Assembly: GCF_016428905.1 (NCBI RefSeq)
Contig: NZ_JAELTQ010000034.1
Location: 1-37,090 of the forward strand
DNA from: Dyella sp. ASV24
GTDB taxonomy: Bacteria > Pseudomonadota > Gammaproteobacteria > Xanthomonadales > Rhodanobacteraceae
DNA: 37,090 nucleotides
Direction: 5' to 3'
Position 1 is the first letter of the stretch. Each line of letters begins with the position of its first letter. The position numbers were made by a program, and so were the translations under genes. The notes below the pieces were generated by a model. That model saw nothing but the letters and a program-made list of their open reading frames with translations. It made no database searches and was not told where the DNA came from. Positions 7,731-16,276 of this stretch are shown here, in pieces.

Positions 7731-8386
7731 AACCTCACCATCATCTCGATAGCAGCACCTTGATCGGCTATTCGGCAGGTTCGCTGCCCCATGCTTTTCG
7801 CGCCGTGGTGTCAGCCCATTTGAGCATTTGCGAGTATTGCCGCGCGCAGATGATGGATGCTGACCGGATTGGAGGGCAGCTGATCAGTCAACAGGAGGGC
7901 GCAATCTTGCCAAGCGGCGCGCGGAACATGATGCTGAAGCGCCTGGCGGAATCACCGACTGCATCGTCGGCGCACCATCAAGTGGCTCCCCGCGTTCACG
8001 ATCCTGATCAGCTGCCGGAGCCGCTTTGGCCGTACTTTGGGCAGACCTACGGTGGGCTGCGGTGGCGGACCATCGGGCCCGGCGTGCACCATATCCGGTC
8101 ACGCGTGGTGTGCGACGGCCACCTCATGCTTCTGCGAATCGCACCAGGACGAAGTGTTCCGATGCATAGTCATGGAGGCAACGAGCTGACCATGATCCTT
8201 CAGGGTGCCTATGACGATTCTTTGGGGCACTTCGCACCGGGTGACGTCGCCGACCTCGATTGTGACGTGGAGCATCAGCCGGTGACATCACCCGGTGTGC
8301 CTTGCGTATGCGTCGCCGCCACGGATCTGCCGCTGCGCTTCTCTGGCTGGCTTGCCCGCACTCTCCAGCCGTTCTTCAAGATGTAG
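7727..8386 (+). CDS. chrR: ChrR-type zinc/cupin anti-sigma factor
   Basis: A 219-residue anti-sigma factor that should hold the preceding sigma factor inactive until singlet oxygen or a related oxidant appears. The N-terminal zinc anti-sigma domain has His6, His31, Cys35 and Cys38 ('HLSICEYC'), the same positions as the zinc ligands of R. sphaeroides ChrR. The C-terminal cupin (about residues 110-205) shows His147-x-His149-x3-Glu153 and His183, the same spacing as the second metal site of ChrR (141, 143, 147, 177), shifted by six. All ligands are intact, so the sensor is predicted functional. It is translationally coupled to the sigma factor and 22 bases upstream of the photolyase-type gene. 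Confidence 0.95.
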   Translation: MKPHHHLDSSTLIGYSAGSLPHAFRAVVSAHLSICEYCRAQMMDADRIGGQLISQQEGAILPSGARNMMLKRLAESPTASSAHHQVAPRVHDPDQLPEPLWPYFGQTYGGLRWRTIGPGVHHIRSRVVCDGHLMLLRIAPGRSVPMHSHGGNELTMILQGAYDDSLGHFAPGDVADLDCDVEHQPVTSPGVPCVCVAATDLPLRFSGWLARTLQPFFKM

Positions 8387-8408
8387 CGGACGTCCAGCCT
8401 CACCTCGT

Positions 8409-9515
8409 ATGACGACGATACGTTTAGTTCTTGGTGATCAGCTCAACCCCTTTCATACCTGGTATGACCATGTTCGCCAGGACGTTGTGTACGTAATGAT
8501 GGAGGTGCGCCAGGAGACCGATTACGTTCTCCACCATGCGCAAAAGATCATTGCCATCTTCGCTGCGATGCGGCGCTTTGCGGCCAACCTGCGCAGTGAT
8601 GGGCATCGCGTCCACTATCTGACCATCGATGCGACAGACAACCAGGCCTCGTTGACCGCCAACCTGGATGATCTGATCGCGCTCTACCATGCGGATCGGT
8701 TCGAGTATCAGGCACCTGACGAATGGCGCCTTGACCAGCAGTTGCGGAGCTACGGCGAGCAGCTGTCCATAGCCTGCGTGATGATCGATAGCGATCACTT
8801 CTATACCACGCGCGAAGAAGTACGCCAGCATTTTGGCGGACGAGAACACTGGATGATGGAGTCGTTCTATCGCGCCATGCGCCGAAAGCATGGCGTGCTG
8901 ATGGACGACAAGGGCCGCCCGGTCGGTGGCACCTGGAACTATGATCACGACAATCGCGCGGCATGGCGTGGTATTCCAGATGAGCCGCTCGATCGTCGGC
9001 CCCATAACGACCACAGTGAGTTGTGGCAGACCATCCAGCGTAGCGGGGTAGCGAGCTTTGGCGAGCCAGGCGCTGCCGACTTTCGATGGCCCATCGATCG
9101 CACCGAGGCGTTGCAGCAGCTCGATCGCTTTGTGGAGGAGGCACTGCCCCACTTTGGCCCTTTTCAGGATGCGATGAGCAGCCAGGCTTCTCGCCTGTTC
9201 CACTCGCTTCTCTCGTTTGCACTCAACACCAAGATGCTTTTGCCCCGCGAAGTCGTTGACCGTGCGGAAGCGGCTTGGCGCCAGGGCAATGCACCCCTTG
9301 CTTCGATCGAAGGGTTCATTCGGCAGATCCTCGGCTGGCGCGAGTATGTGCGTGGGGTCTACTGGGCGCGGATGCCCGGGTACGACCGATTGAATAACCT
9401 TGACCACAACGCTGACTTGCCCGCTTGGTTCTGGCATGGCCGGACCCGCATGAATTGCATGGCGCAGTCCGTCGGGCAATCGCTGCGACACGCCCACGCC
9501 CCGTCTTTGGCTTGA
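8409..9515 (+). pseudogene. bacterial cryptochrome/photolyase (PhrB-like), C-terminally truncated
   Basis: 368 residues beginning 'MTTIRLVLGDQLNPFHTWYD', the start of the deoxyribodipyrimidine photolyase-related (FeS-BCP/CryPro) family, whose members run to about 500 residues. The antenna and linker parts and the beginning of the FAD domain ('LLSFALNTKMLLPREVVDRA', 'GFIRQILGWREYVRGVYW', 'TRMNCMAQSVGQSLRHAHA') are present. The sequence then stops at 9513-9515. About 120-140 residues are lost, including three of the four Cys that bind the 4Fe-4S cluster; the Cys of 'RMNC' would be the first. No continuation is found in other frames downstream. A different 40-codon open stretch ('DPKHGPDAEEAIRRALRERV') in another frame ends at 9636 and may be the other side of a deletion. 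The product is probably inactive. Confidence 0.85.
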
Positions 9516-9723
9516 CCCGAAACACGGCCCGGACGCCGAAGAAGCCATCCGCAGAGCGTTGCGCGAAAGGGTAAGAGCAAAGTACGCCTTCATGCAGACC
9601 TGTAGTTGGCAGTCTCGCCTCATCAATGAGCACTAGGATCGTCACGACTCGAACGTCGTGAGTACGTTGCATCACGACGACGTCCCAACTCCAGCTATTC
9701 GTCGGATATGAGCTTTTCGTAGT

Positions 9724-9942
9724 TCACTTGCCGTCTGCGCAATTGTCGGTGATCTCGAAATCGATGGATCTGTAAGCTGACGCCAATGAGCGTTCGACTG
9801 ATCGAATCTGCATGATTCCTGCGGAATGACGTCTAAGCTCGATGCGCAGCAGTTCGTTTTCCTCGATGAGTCGCCGATTGTGTTCCAATAAGATGTCAAA
9901 GTCCTTCTCTAGGCGGCTGTCGCTTCCCTGGGGTCTATTCAT
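9724..9942 (-). CDS. small hypothetical protein with coiled-coil character
   Basis: A 72-residue ORF. Residues 10-45 ('RLEKDFDILLEHNRRLIEEN' onward to 'LLRIELRRH') look like a charged amphipathic helix or short coiled coil. The ATG at 9942 is preceded by a gggga-type ribosome binding site. I do not recognise a family. It is on the opposite strand to its left neighbour and isolated, so no function can be suggested. Confidence 0.45.
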   Translation of the reverse strand: MNRPQGSDSRLEKDFDILLEHNRRLIEENELLRIELRRHSAGIMQIRSVERSLASAYRSIDFEITDNCADGK

Positions 9943-10137
9943 GGCGTTCCCCGATGTCGCCGCTGGTCATGTGCGGCATGTATGGATGTAGGCAGGAGGC
10001 CTATGCGAAACATGTGAGCGAAACACGAGCAGTGACGGATGCTTGGGCGGATCGCCCATGGCCCGCCCCGCTCTCCGGGCTATCTAGCCCGGGCGTGGCC
10101 GATGCGGGGGCGTATCGTCGAAGCCGCCTCGAATCTT

Positions 10138-10593
10138 TCACTTGGTCTGTGAGAGTGTGACCTCTCCGACGTCGACGCCAAGATCGATGCCTTGTCCGGT
10201 GCCGGACAAGGCCAAGGAGACATCGCCTTTGGTGAGCACCTGCGCCTCGCTCGCCTTGCCAGCGCCAGCATGGGCCTCGGCGTCACCGTAATGACCAAGG
10301 ACGTCCGCTATGGAGTGCACGTCGGTGAAGCGACCTGTTCCGTCGTCGATATGGGACTTGCCAACGGTAAGGCCGCCGCCTCTGGCGACAATCTTGACGT
10401 GCATGGATTGGCCGTTTTGGCAAGTAACGACGCCGTGTCCTTCTGATTGCTTGTAGATGATGGACCAAGTTGAAAGAGAGAACTGCATCTTACAGTCCAG
10501 GTCGGCGGGATGCTCGGCGCGAGCCTGGCCCGGGTGTACGGCCATGGTCGCGATGATCAAGATTGAACTCAGTGCGAGAGGATCACGTTTCAT
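10138..10593 (-). CDS. exported hypothetical protein
   Basis: A 151-residue protein with a signal peptide (about residues 1-26, ending 'PGQARA'). The mature part has many short beta-strand-like, glycine-rich segments: 'MQFSLSTWSIIYKQSEGHGV', 'VTCQNGQSMHVKIVARGGGL', 'LTKGDVSLALSGTGQGIDLG'. Two Cys (in 'DLDCKMQ' and 'VTCQNG') could form a disulfide. I believe this is a conserved periplasmic family in Xanthomonadales but cannot name it. Codon use and a clean start in front of an inverted repeat (10613-10650) support it as real. Confidence 0.7.
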   Translation of the reverse strand: MKRDPLALSSILIIATMAVHPGQARAEHPADLDCKMQFSLSTWSIIYKQSEGHGVVTCQNGQSMHVKIVARGGGLTVGKSHIDDGTGRFTDVHSIADVLGHYGDAEAHAGAGKASEAQVLTKGDVSLALSGTGQGIDLGVDVGEVTLSQTK

Positions 10594-11133
10594 GAGGTGT
10601 GTCCTGTGTCCGCCCTGTCACAACCACAGCGCACATAAGTGGTGACAGGGGTATGTGAGGCTATGCAGCCCGATCCACTTGCGTGGCAGCGCCGGTCACC
10701 GAAGGTACTTACCCTTAGCGAGCGTTGGTTCCTGGAAGGTTGGTTCCAGGTTTGCGTACGTTGCCATGAGTGCCTGCAGGTAGCATCGACCATCTCAATC
10801 CGGCTGTATGTGCGATGTGACACACACAACCACGATCGGCAGGCATACTCGTATGGTCGGGTGTCCGTATCCGATCCGTCGTGACGGATGCTTGGGCATG
10901 CCGGGCTCGATGTGGGATTGCGCACCGAGCGGATGATGCCAAGTGAGTACATTGTTGAGTGAGCATCAGGGCGGCCCCAGCGGATTAGGGCTACTGGGGT
11001 GCATTCCATCGCAGACGTATTCTGCGATGGCCCGATTGGGGGGTGTTTGATCAGCGCCGCAGTCAACCCAAGGGCAACTTCCCGGCGTGAGCCGACGCGA
11101 CGATGCCGCTTGATCACCCAAGGGAGTGTCATC
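10594..11133. other. intergenic region, no convincing gene
   Basis: 540 bases between divergently transcribed small genes. Open frames on both strands lack recognisable proteins. Besides the inverted repeat at 10613-10650 there is a small hairpin, cctggaa (10731-10737) with ttccagg (10744-10750). Confidence 0.5.
10613..10650. repeat. 9-bp inverted repeat upstream of the exported hypothetical gene
   Basis: ccctgtcac at 10613-10621 and gtgacaggg at 10642-10650 are perfect complements separated by 20 bases. They lie 20-57 bases upstream of the minus-strand start at 10593, so they could be an operator or a 5'-UTR hairpin. No regulator can be assigned. Confidence 0.4.
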
Positions 11134-11298
11134 ATGTTGTACTACGCACTCATTTTTCTTGTCATCGCGCTGGTAGCTGGGTTCCTTGGCTTTGCCGGCA
11201 TTGCAGGTGCCACGTACGGCATCGCAAAGATCTTGTTCTTCGTATTCCTGATCCTATGCGTGGTTTCTTTCTTCGTGGGCAGACGCAATCGAACCTGA
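11134..11298 (+). CDS. DUF1328 (YtjA family) small membrane protein
   Basis: A 54-residue protein with two hydrophobic helices ('[20 protein letters not shown]' and '[19 protein letters not shown]') and the short basic tail 'RRNRT', the standard form of DUF1328/YtjA. An agggag ribosome binding site lies at 11121-11126, eight bases before the ATG. The function is unknown. Such proteins are often induced in general stress or stationary phase; CsbD- and DUF3309-type genes nearby belong to the same class of small stress proteins. Confidence 0.92.
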   Translation: MLYYALIFLVIALVAGFLGFAGIAGATYGIAKILFFVFLILCVVSFFVGRRNRT

Positions 11299-11740
11299 GG
11301 CGGGGCGCTCGGTGGCTTGTCGGTATAGCAAACCTCTGGAGTGAACGCATGCCCCTGAATCCTTGGCTTCGCTTCGCCCCACGTTTTACGCATGGCGGCT
11401 CTTGCCATGGAGTTGGCGCTGTTGGGTTATTCGGCCTTGAGGAAGGACTTCGTCAAACGGTCCACCAGCGCTTTGCCAGCGATATCTGTTGCCTCGACGG
11501 CGTGCCATATCAGGGCCAGTCGACGTCCCATCTGGCAACGGGTGTCCGAGGGCTCTGGGTATCCCTGGCAGAAGCGGTGGCTTTATAGCGACACATGGGG
11601 CTGGCCGATATCCATGCGGGCCGTGAGCCTGGTACGATCTCGGGGCGGCGCATCGAAGCATTTGTCCTGCAGATACCTCGCCTGGGCAACATGCCTTGAT
11701 AGTTGGCGCGGCGTCATCGGCTATGTCACTGAAGCGTGCT
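11299..11740. other. intergenic region, no convincing gene
   Basis: 442 bases between DUF1328 and the end of the convergent Crp/Fnr gene. Open frames exist on both strands, but none has recognisable protein features or a good start site. Confidence 0.5.
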
Positions 11741-12469
11741 TCAGGTCGTCGCCGAGGGCAGCAGGCGGTCGTATTCGTTCTTGACCACCGCATAACATTC
11801 GCAGGTGCGTTTCTCGAGTCCGTTGCGATCCACCACGGTAATATGCCCTCGCTGGTAACGAATCAATCCTGCGTGCTGCAGGTTGCCGGCCGCCTCGGTA
11901 ACGCCCTCGCGGCGCACCCCCAACATATTGGCGATAAGCTCCTGAGTCATCACCAATTCCTTGGAGTGCAAGCGATCCAGGCTCAACAACAGCCAGCGGC
12001 ATAGTTGTTGATCCAGCGAGTGATGGCGGTTGCATACCGCCGTTTGCGACATCTGAGTGATCAGGGCTTGCGTATATCGCAGCAACAGGTGAAGCACGGG
12101 GCCAGCACGGTTGAACTCCTGCAGCATTAGGTCGGCCTTCAGCCGGAACCCCTGACCGGCGCTTTGCACCAGTGCCCGGCTCGGCGTTGATTCGCCACCC
12201 ATGAACAGCGAGATGCCGACGATGCCCTCGTTGCCTACCACGGCGATCTCGGCCGAGGCACCGTCTTCCATCACATAGAGCAAAGAGACGATCGAGGTCG
12301 TTGGAAAGTAGACATGGCTCTGTCGGCTGCCGGACTCGTAAAGCACTTTGCCGAGCGGCATGTCGACTGGCTCAAGGTGAGCCACCCATCGGGACCATTC
12401 GGCTTCTGGCAAGGCTGCAAGCAGCCGATTCTGTCGTGGGTCGGGAACGGTGGCCATACCTTTCCTCAT
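11741..12469 (-). CDS. Crp/Fnr family transcriptional regulator
   Basis: A 242-residue regulator. The N-terminal cyclic-nucleotide-binding-type beta-roll is about residues 20-140 ('VLYESGSRQSHVYFPTTSIV', 'GNEGIVGISLFMGGE'). The C-terminal winged helix-turn-helix is about 155-225 ('LVMTQELIANMLGVRREGVT', 'LQHAGLIRYQRGHITVVD'). There is no Fnr-type N-terminal Cys cluster, so it is not an oxygen sensor of that kind; a ligand cannot be predicted. A gaaggg sequence five bases before the ATG at 12469 supports that start over the ATG at 12457. A ten-base G run (12529-12538) lies about 60 bases upstream. Confidence 0.93.
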   Translation of the reverse strand: MRKGMATVPDPRQNRLLAALPEAEWSRWVAHLEPVDMPLGKVLYESGSRQSHVYFPTTSIVSLLYVMEDGASAEIAVVGNEGIVGISLFMGGESTPSRALVQSAGQGFRLKADLMLQEFNRAGPVLHLLLRYTQALITQMSQTAVCNRHHSLDQQLCRWLLLSLDRLHSKELVMTQELIANMLGVRREGVTEAAGNLQHAGLIRYQRGHITVVDRNGLEKRTCECYAVVKNEYDRLLPSATT

Positions 12470-12528
12470 CGCAGCCCTTCATGAATTTTAGCACTGGTTT
12501 ATTCCAATTCGTGGAGGATCTTGTACGA

Positions 12529-12538
12529 GGGGGGGGGG
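12529..12538. repeat. G10 homopolymer tract
   Basis: Ten consecutive G residues, 60 bases upstream of the Crp/Fnr start codon and 131 bases upstream of the csbD-like start. Tracts of this length are prone to slipped-strand length change and, within a promoter spacer, can vary expression. Confidence 0.6.
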
Positions 12539-12668
12539 CTCTCCAGCGTGGCCATGCACAGCTGTACGGCTTTCGCCCAGGTGTGTGTGCCGACGTACAG
12601 AGTTAGTGCTGGCCAGCGCGTAACGTCGTGGTGTCACTGATGTCGCAATCCGGCGACAGGAGTTCATC

Positions 12669-12842
12669 ATGGACAAGAACCGAATCGAAGGCACCAAGCA
12701 TGAAGTTAAGGGCGCGCTGAAAGAAGCCGCCGGGAAAGTGACCGGAAATCACGCCAAAGAGGCGGCCGGTCGCTTCGAGAAGGATGCAGGAAAGTTTCAG
12801 AAGGACGTAGGCAAGGCGCGCGACGATGATAAGAAACGCTGA
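12669..12842 (+). CDS. CsbD family stress protein
   Basis: A 57-residue, highly charged, Lys/Glu/Ala/Gly-rich protein starting 'MDKNRIEGTKHEVKGALKEA' with 'AGKVTGN', the defining features of CsbD. A caggag ribosome binding site at 12657-12662 precedes the ATG by six bases. CsbD proteins are small, soluble, probably disordered or helical general-stress proteins of unknown biochemical role. A strong intrinsic terminator at 12904-12939 ends the transcript, so it is a monocistronic gene. Confidence 0.93.
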   Translation: MDKNRIEGTKHEVKGALKEAAGKVTGNHAKEAAGRFEKDAGKFQKDVGKARDDDKKR

Positions 12843-12903
12843 GTATATCGTTTGGGAGGGTCGAGATTTCACTCGTCTCCTAATCGTAAATACGTGCAAA
12901 CCC

Positions 12904-12939
12904 AAAGAAGCTCCCGAGAGAGAAGCCGGGGGCTTCTTT
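12904..12939 (+). terminator. intrinsic terminator of the csbD-like gene
   Basis: aaagaagctccc (from 12904) pairs with gggggcttcttt (to 12939), giving a stem of about 12 bp flanked by A-rich and T-rich sides. It lies 62 bases after the csbD-like stop and could also end the minus-strand antiporter transcript. Confidence 0.8.
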
Positions 12940-12961
12940 GCGTGGCTGGCATCGACAGGTT

Positions 12962-14287
12962 TCAGGTGGATGGCGTTATTGGCGCTTGCGTGGCGATACG
13001 CCGTATATACCAGCGAAGCAGCGGCCGCACCGTGACACCGTGAATCAGGATAGAGGTGGCTACGGATGCGAGCGTAAGTGTGAGCAGCTGCTGAGCCAGT
13101 GCTCCCGAAACGCCGAGGCGCATGGCAAATAGCAGATAGAACACCGAGCCTATGCCGCGAATGCCGAACCATCCGATCATGGCCCGTTGCGGCAAGCCTA
13201 TCGGCTCGCCTAGGGTGCCCGCGAATACCGCCACCGGGCGGATCACCACAAACAGCAAGGGGATGAACCACCCTAGGGCGCCCCAGGGCGCCGCATAGGG
13301 AATCATCGCCCCGACCAGCAGCACCACGGTCAGTTCGGCAAGCTTTTCCAGTTGCCCATTGAAGCCGTGCACAGCGTGCGTCATGGCGGCACTGGCATGG
13401 TGAGAGTGTGTGGCAAGCACACCGTAGGCGTGTCGGCGGAAGTTGGGGGCCATGCTAAGAGCTGTTGTTCCTTCACGCGGACGCTCCTTTATCCGCTGCA
13501 GCGCCAGTCCTGCGGCAAACACAGCCAGGAAGCCCGACGCATGACATAGCTGGGCCACGCCATAAGTGACCGCTACGATGCCCAGAGATACGAATTCGTC
13601 AAGACCTATGGCCTGCTGATGGCGTGTGCGCAAGTGAACGATCAGCCTGCCGATCACGCTGCTCAGGGCGGCGCCCATGGTCAGTCCGCCCACGGTGGAC
13701 CACAACAGGTCGACCGACCACCAATGCAGCATGTGGGCTCCAAGCGCATGCTTGTCCAGCAGGCCAAGACCGAGCAGCACGAAGGGAAGGGCGGTGCCGT
13801 CGTTCAGGGCGCCTTCGCCAGCCAGGCTGAAACGAAGGCTATCCGGGTCGGCGCCGCGCTCGGTTTTGACGCCCGATGCAAGCACGGGGTCGGTGGGGGC
13901 CAGCATGCCGCCCAGCAGCACCGCCGCGCCCCAGGGAAGTCGCAACCCCCACACGCCGACCATGGCAATCAGTCCGACCGTGATGGACATGGAGATAAAG
14001 GCCAGCCGCAGCGACAGCATCCAGCGCCGGTCAAATATCGGCACTCCCATTCTCAATCCCACCGTGAATAGCGAGATAAGCAGCGCGACCTCGGCGACCC
14101 GCCCAAGCAGATTGGCATGGTCGCCTGGGTCTGGGGCCATCAGGCCCAGCCACGCAGGCCCGATGACGCAACCGATGCCAAGGTAAATCATGGCGCTAGT
14201 GAGGAAAATGCGCGCAAGCGCTGATCCGGCAAGCACCATCGCAATCAGCAAAGCTCCAACGAGGAGTGACCAGAGCGGGTCAGACAT
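12962..14287 (-). CDS. CPA1-type cation/proton antiporter
   Basis: A 441-residue inner-membrane protein with about 11-12 hydrophobic segments. The central 'GGMLAPTDPVLASGV' and 'GEGALNDGTALPFVLLGLGL' blocks carry the Thr-Asp-Pro and Asn-Asp motifs of Na+(K+)/H+ exchangers (NhaP/CPA1). It should exchange cytoplasmic Na+ or K+ for protons in pH and ion homeostasis. The ATG at 14287 starts directly before the first membrane helix; an upstream in-frame start at 14320 would add 11 residues. The desaturase gene ends 71 bases upstream on the same strand, so co-transcription is possible. Confidence 0.92.
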   Translation of the reverse strand: MSDPLWSLLVGALLIAMVLAGSALARIFLTSAMIYLGIGCVIGPAWLGLMAPDPGDHANLLGRVAEVALLISLFTVGLRMGVPIFDRRWMLSLRLAFISMSITVGLIAMVGVWGLRLPWGAAVLLGGMLAPTDPVLASGVKTERGADPDSLRFSLAGEGALNDGTALPFVLLGLGLLDKHALGAHMLHWWSVDLLWSTVGGLTMGAALSSVIGRLIVHLRTRHQQAIGLDEFVSLGIVAVTYGVAQLCHASGFLAVFAAGLALQRIKERPREGTTALSMAPNFRRHAYGVLATHSHHASAAMTHAVHGFNGQLEKLAELTVVLLVGAMIPYAAPWGALGWFIPLLFVVIRPVAVFAGTLGEPIGLPQRAMIGWFGIRGIGSVFYLLFAMRLGVSGALAQQLLTLTLASVATSILIHGVTVRPLLRWYIRRIATQAPITPST

Positions 14288-14358
14288 AAGGGCATGCCAA
14301 TGGATGAACACGATGACCATCCATCGAGTGCTGACCCGAAGGGGCGCGCAACTCCATG

Positions 14359-15594
14359 CTACAGGCTCGGGTGCTCATGCGCTCTGGCGACGACGAGGGT
14401 GCTAGGCGCGATCATGCCTTCGCTGAGGGACTGGGCAAATCGCTGGAGTGCATCGATGCCGCTTGCCTGGGCTATGCGTATCCATTGGGAGTACGCTTCG
14501 CGCGCACGCTCTGCATTTCGCATCTCCATCAACGCCGCAAGCTGGGTCCGTAGCTGGCAAATGGTATGCAGGCACGGCCGGGCCTCGATCCAGGCATTGA
14601 GATAAGCGCGCTCGTCCGCGGATAGCCAGCGTCCACCATCCGCCAACGCGCAACGCTGGCGTGACACCAGCCTCTGGTTACGACAACTCGGGCTCCTGAG
14701 CTCCTCGCGCACGACCGGCAATGTGACCTTATGGAAGAACTCCGTCATCACTTTTACCCGCGGAGCCAGCGCCACGATGCGCGCTGTCGTTGTGGACAGG
14801 GGTGACTCATCGGTGGCAACGACACTCCTGACGCGCGCAAGCCCGATCGCCGAGAGAGCCTGGATCACCAGCCAACCGAGATCAAATTCGAAGCGACGCA
14901 CGGAAAACTTCGCCGAACTTGGAAAAGCGTGATGGTTATTGTGCAACTCCTCACCACCCACCCAGATCGCCAAAGGCATCACATTGGCGGACTTGTCTGG
15001 TGTTTCGAAGTTTCGATAGCCCCACCAATGGCCGACGCCATTGACCACGCCTGCGGCCCAGAAGGGAATCCACAACATCTGTACGGCCCAGATCGCCATT
15101 CCACCAACACCGAACAGGGCGAGGCTGATAACCGCCAGTAGAGTGGGGCCCCAGTTGCAGTGCGGTGTATAGACATGGCGCTCGATCCAGTCATCGGGTG
15201 TGCCGCGACCGTACGTTGCCAACAATTGGCTGTCATGACGTGCCGCGGTGTACAGCTCCGTGCCGCGCCAAAGCAATTGGTGAATGCCAACCATGTAGGG
15301 GCTATGCGGATCCTGGTCGGTATCAGCGTACGCATGGTGCTTGCGATGTACGGCCACCCACTCACGGGTAATCATCGCGGTCGTCAGCCAGCTCCAGAAC
15401 CGGAACGCATGGGCGAGCGCAGGTTGAAAATCGACGGATCGATGGGTCTGGCTCCGATGCAGATACAGCGTCACGGTGAGTATCGTGAGCTGCGTCATAC
15501 CAAGGAGATACAAAAGCATCATCCCGAGCCGGGCCTGAAGCAGGCCATGCGATGCCAAATCCAGCAAGCGGTCGGACATGGAATTAACCGGCAT
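14359..15594 (-). CDS. membrane fatty acid (acyl-CoA) desaturase
   Basis: A 411-residue integral-membrane di-iron desaturase. The three histidine boxes are present: 'LHRSQTHRS' near residue 45, 'HRKHH' near 85, and 'ELHNNHHAFP' near 220, with hydrophobic segments between. It introduces a double bond into acyl-CoA or phospholipid acyl chains using O2 and an electron donor. The C-terminal ~140 residues ('LSADERAYLNAWIEARPCLH' region) are soluble and helical, an extension shared by DesA-like proteins of Xanthomonadales and pseudomonads. Its product could supply the unsaturated substrate for the methyltransferases at 424-4131, though nothing in the sequence links their regulation. Confidence 0.93.
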   Translation of the reverse strand: MPVNSMSDRLLDLASHGLLQARLGMMLLYLLGMTQLTILTVTLYLHRSQTHRSVDFQPALAHAFRFWSWLTTAMITREWVAVHRKHHAYADTDQDPHSPYMVGIHQLLWRGTELYTAARHDSQLLATYGRGTPDDWIERHVYTPHCNWGPTLLAVISLALFGVGGMAIWAVQMLWIPFWAAGVVNGVGHWWGYRNFETPDKSANVMPLAIWVGGEELHNNHHAFPSSAKFSVRRFEFDLGWLVIQALSAIGLARVRSVVATDESPLSTTTARIVALAPRVKVMTEFFHKVTLPVVREELRSPSCRNQRLVSRQRCALADGGRWLSADERAYLNAWIEARPCLHTICQLRTQLAALMEMRNAERAREAYSQWIRIAQASGIDALQRFAQSLSEGMIAPSTLVVARAHEHPSL

Positions 15595-15977
15595 GAAAGG
15601 GCGTCATCTGTCCTGCGAATTCGCCGCGATCCGCATATAACACTCGGCGCTGGCATCGCATCAGGCGGGGAAATCGTTTACTCCTTCTGTCCAGCCTGCC
15701 TTGAGACATTCAGCGACAAGGTGGCCCCGGAGTCACTGCGATGGTACGGCAGGCCAGGGCACATGTCTGTTCCAAAGCGCACATAGGCGGGCGCCCGCAC
15801 GTGCCTCGGTGTCACACTCCAGCGTTCGGTGCCGAACAGTGCAGGGCAAGCGGTAAAGGTATGTTGGGTTTAGCAAGGCACGCATGGCGGATCGAAGCAC
15901 CCGCGATCCTGATGCCTCGTTGGCGACAATGCGCAACGAGATGCGAAGCCTGCGTCGCCGATCCAAGGAGAGCCGAC
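15595..15977. other. intergenic region between divergent genes
   Basis: 383 bases separating the minus-strand desaturase from the plus-strand DUF3309 gene. No protein-like frame was found, so it presumably carries both promoters. Confidence 0.5.
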
Positions 15978-16136
15978 ATGACCATTGGTACCATTCTTCT
16001 CATCGTACTTGTCTTGCTGCTGATCGGTGCGATTCCAAGCTGGCCGTACAGCCGGCGATGGGGCTTTGGTCCAAGCGGCGGCCTTGGCATCATCCTGCTT
16101 GTAGTCGTCGTACTGCTGTTCATGGGTCGTATCTAG
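15978..16136 (+). CDS. DUF3309 small membrane protein
   Basis: A 52-residue protein. Two hydrophobic helices ('IGTILLIVLVLLLIGAIP' and 'GLGIILLVVVVLLFMGRI') flank the conserved 'SWPYSRRWGFGPSGG' loop, which is diagnostic for DUF3309. An aaggag ribosome binding site at 15965-15970 lies seven bases before the ATG. The function is unknown; the family is common among small stress-associated membrane peptides of proteobacteria. Confidence 0.93.
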   Translation: MTIGTILLIVLVLLLIGAIPSWPYSRRWGFGPSGGLGIILLVVVVLLFMGRI

Positions 16137-16159
16137 CGAAAAAAATGGGGAAGGTGTCT

Positions 16160-16177
16160 GCCGCCCTCCGGGGCGGC
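16160..16177 (+). terminator. probable terminator after DUF3309
   Basis: gccgccc (16160-16166) and gggcggc (16171-16177) form a 7-bp GC stem with a four-base loop. A short T-rich stretch follows seven bases later, making it a moderate rather than ideal intrinsic terminator. Confidence 0.5.
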
Positions 16178-16276
16178 GAGCACTTTTCGCGCTGATAAGA
16201 GACCGCGCACGCCAGCGCACCGTGATGAATGCTTCAACCGCGTATGGCTGGTTCTCAAGATCATGAGAGCAAGCAA

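Noticed and set aside
8424-9626. A 400-codon minus-strand frame opposite the photolyase-type gene
   Set aside because: The plus-strand frame matches a known family from its first residue; the antisense frame shows no recognisable domain.
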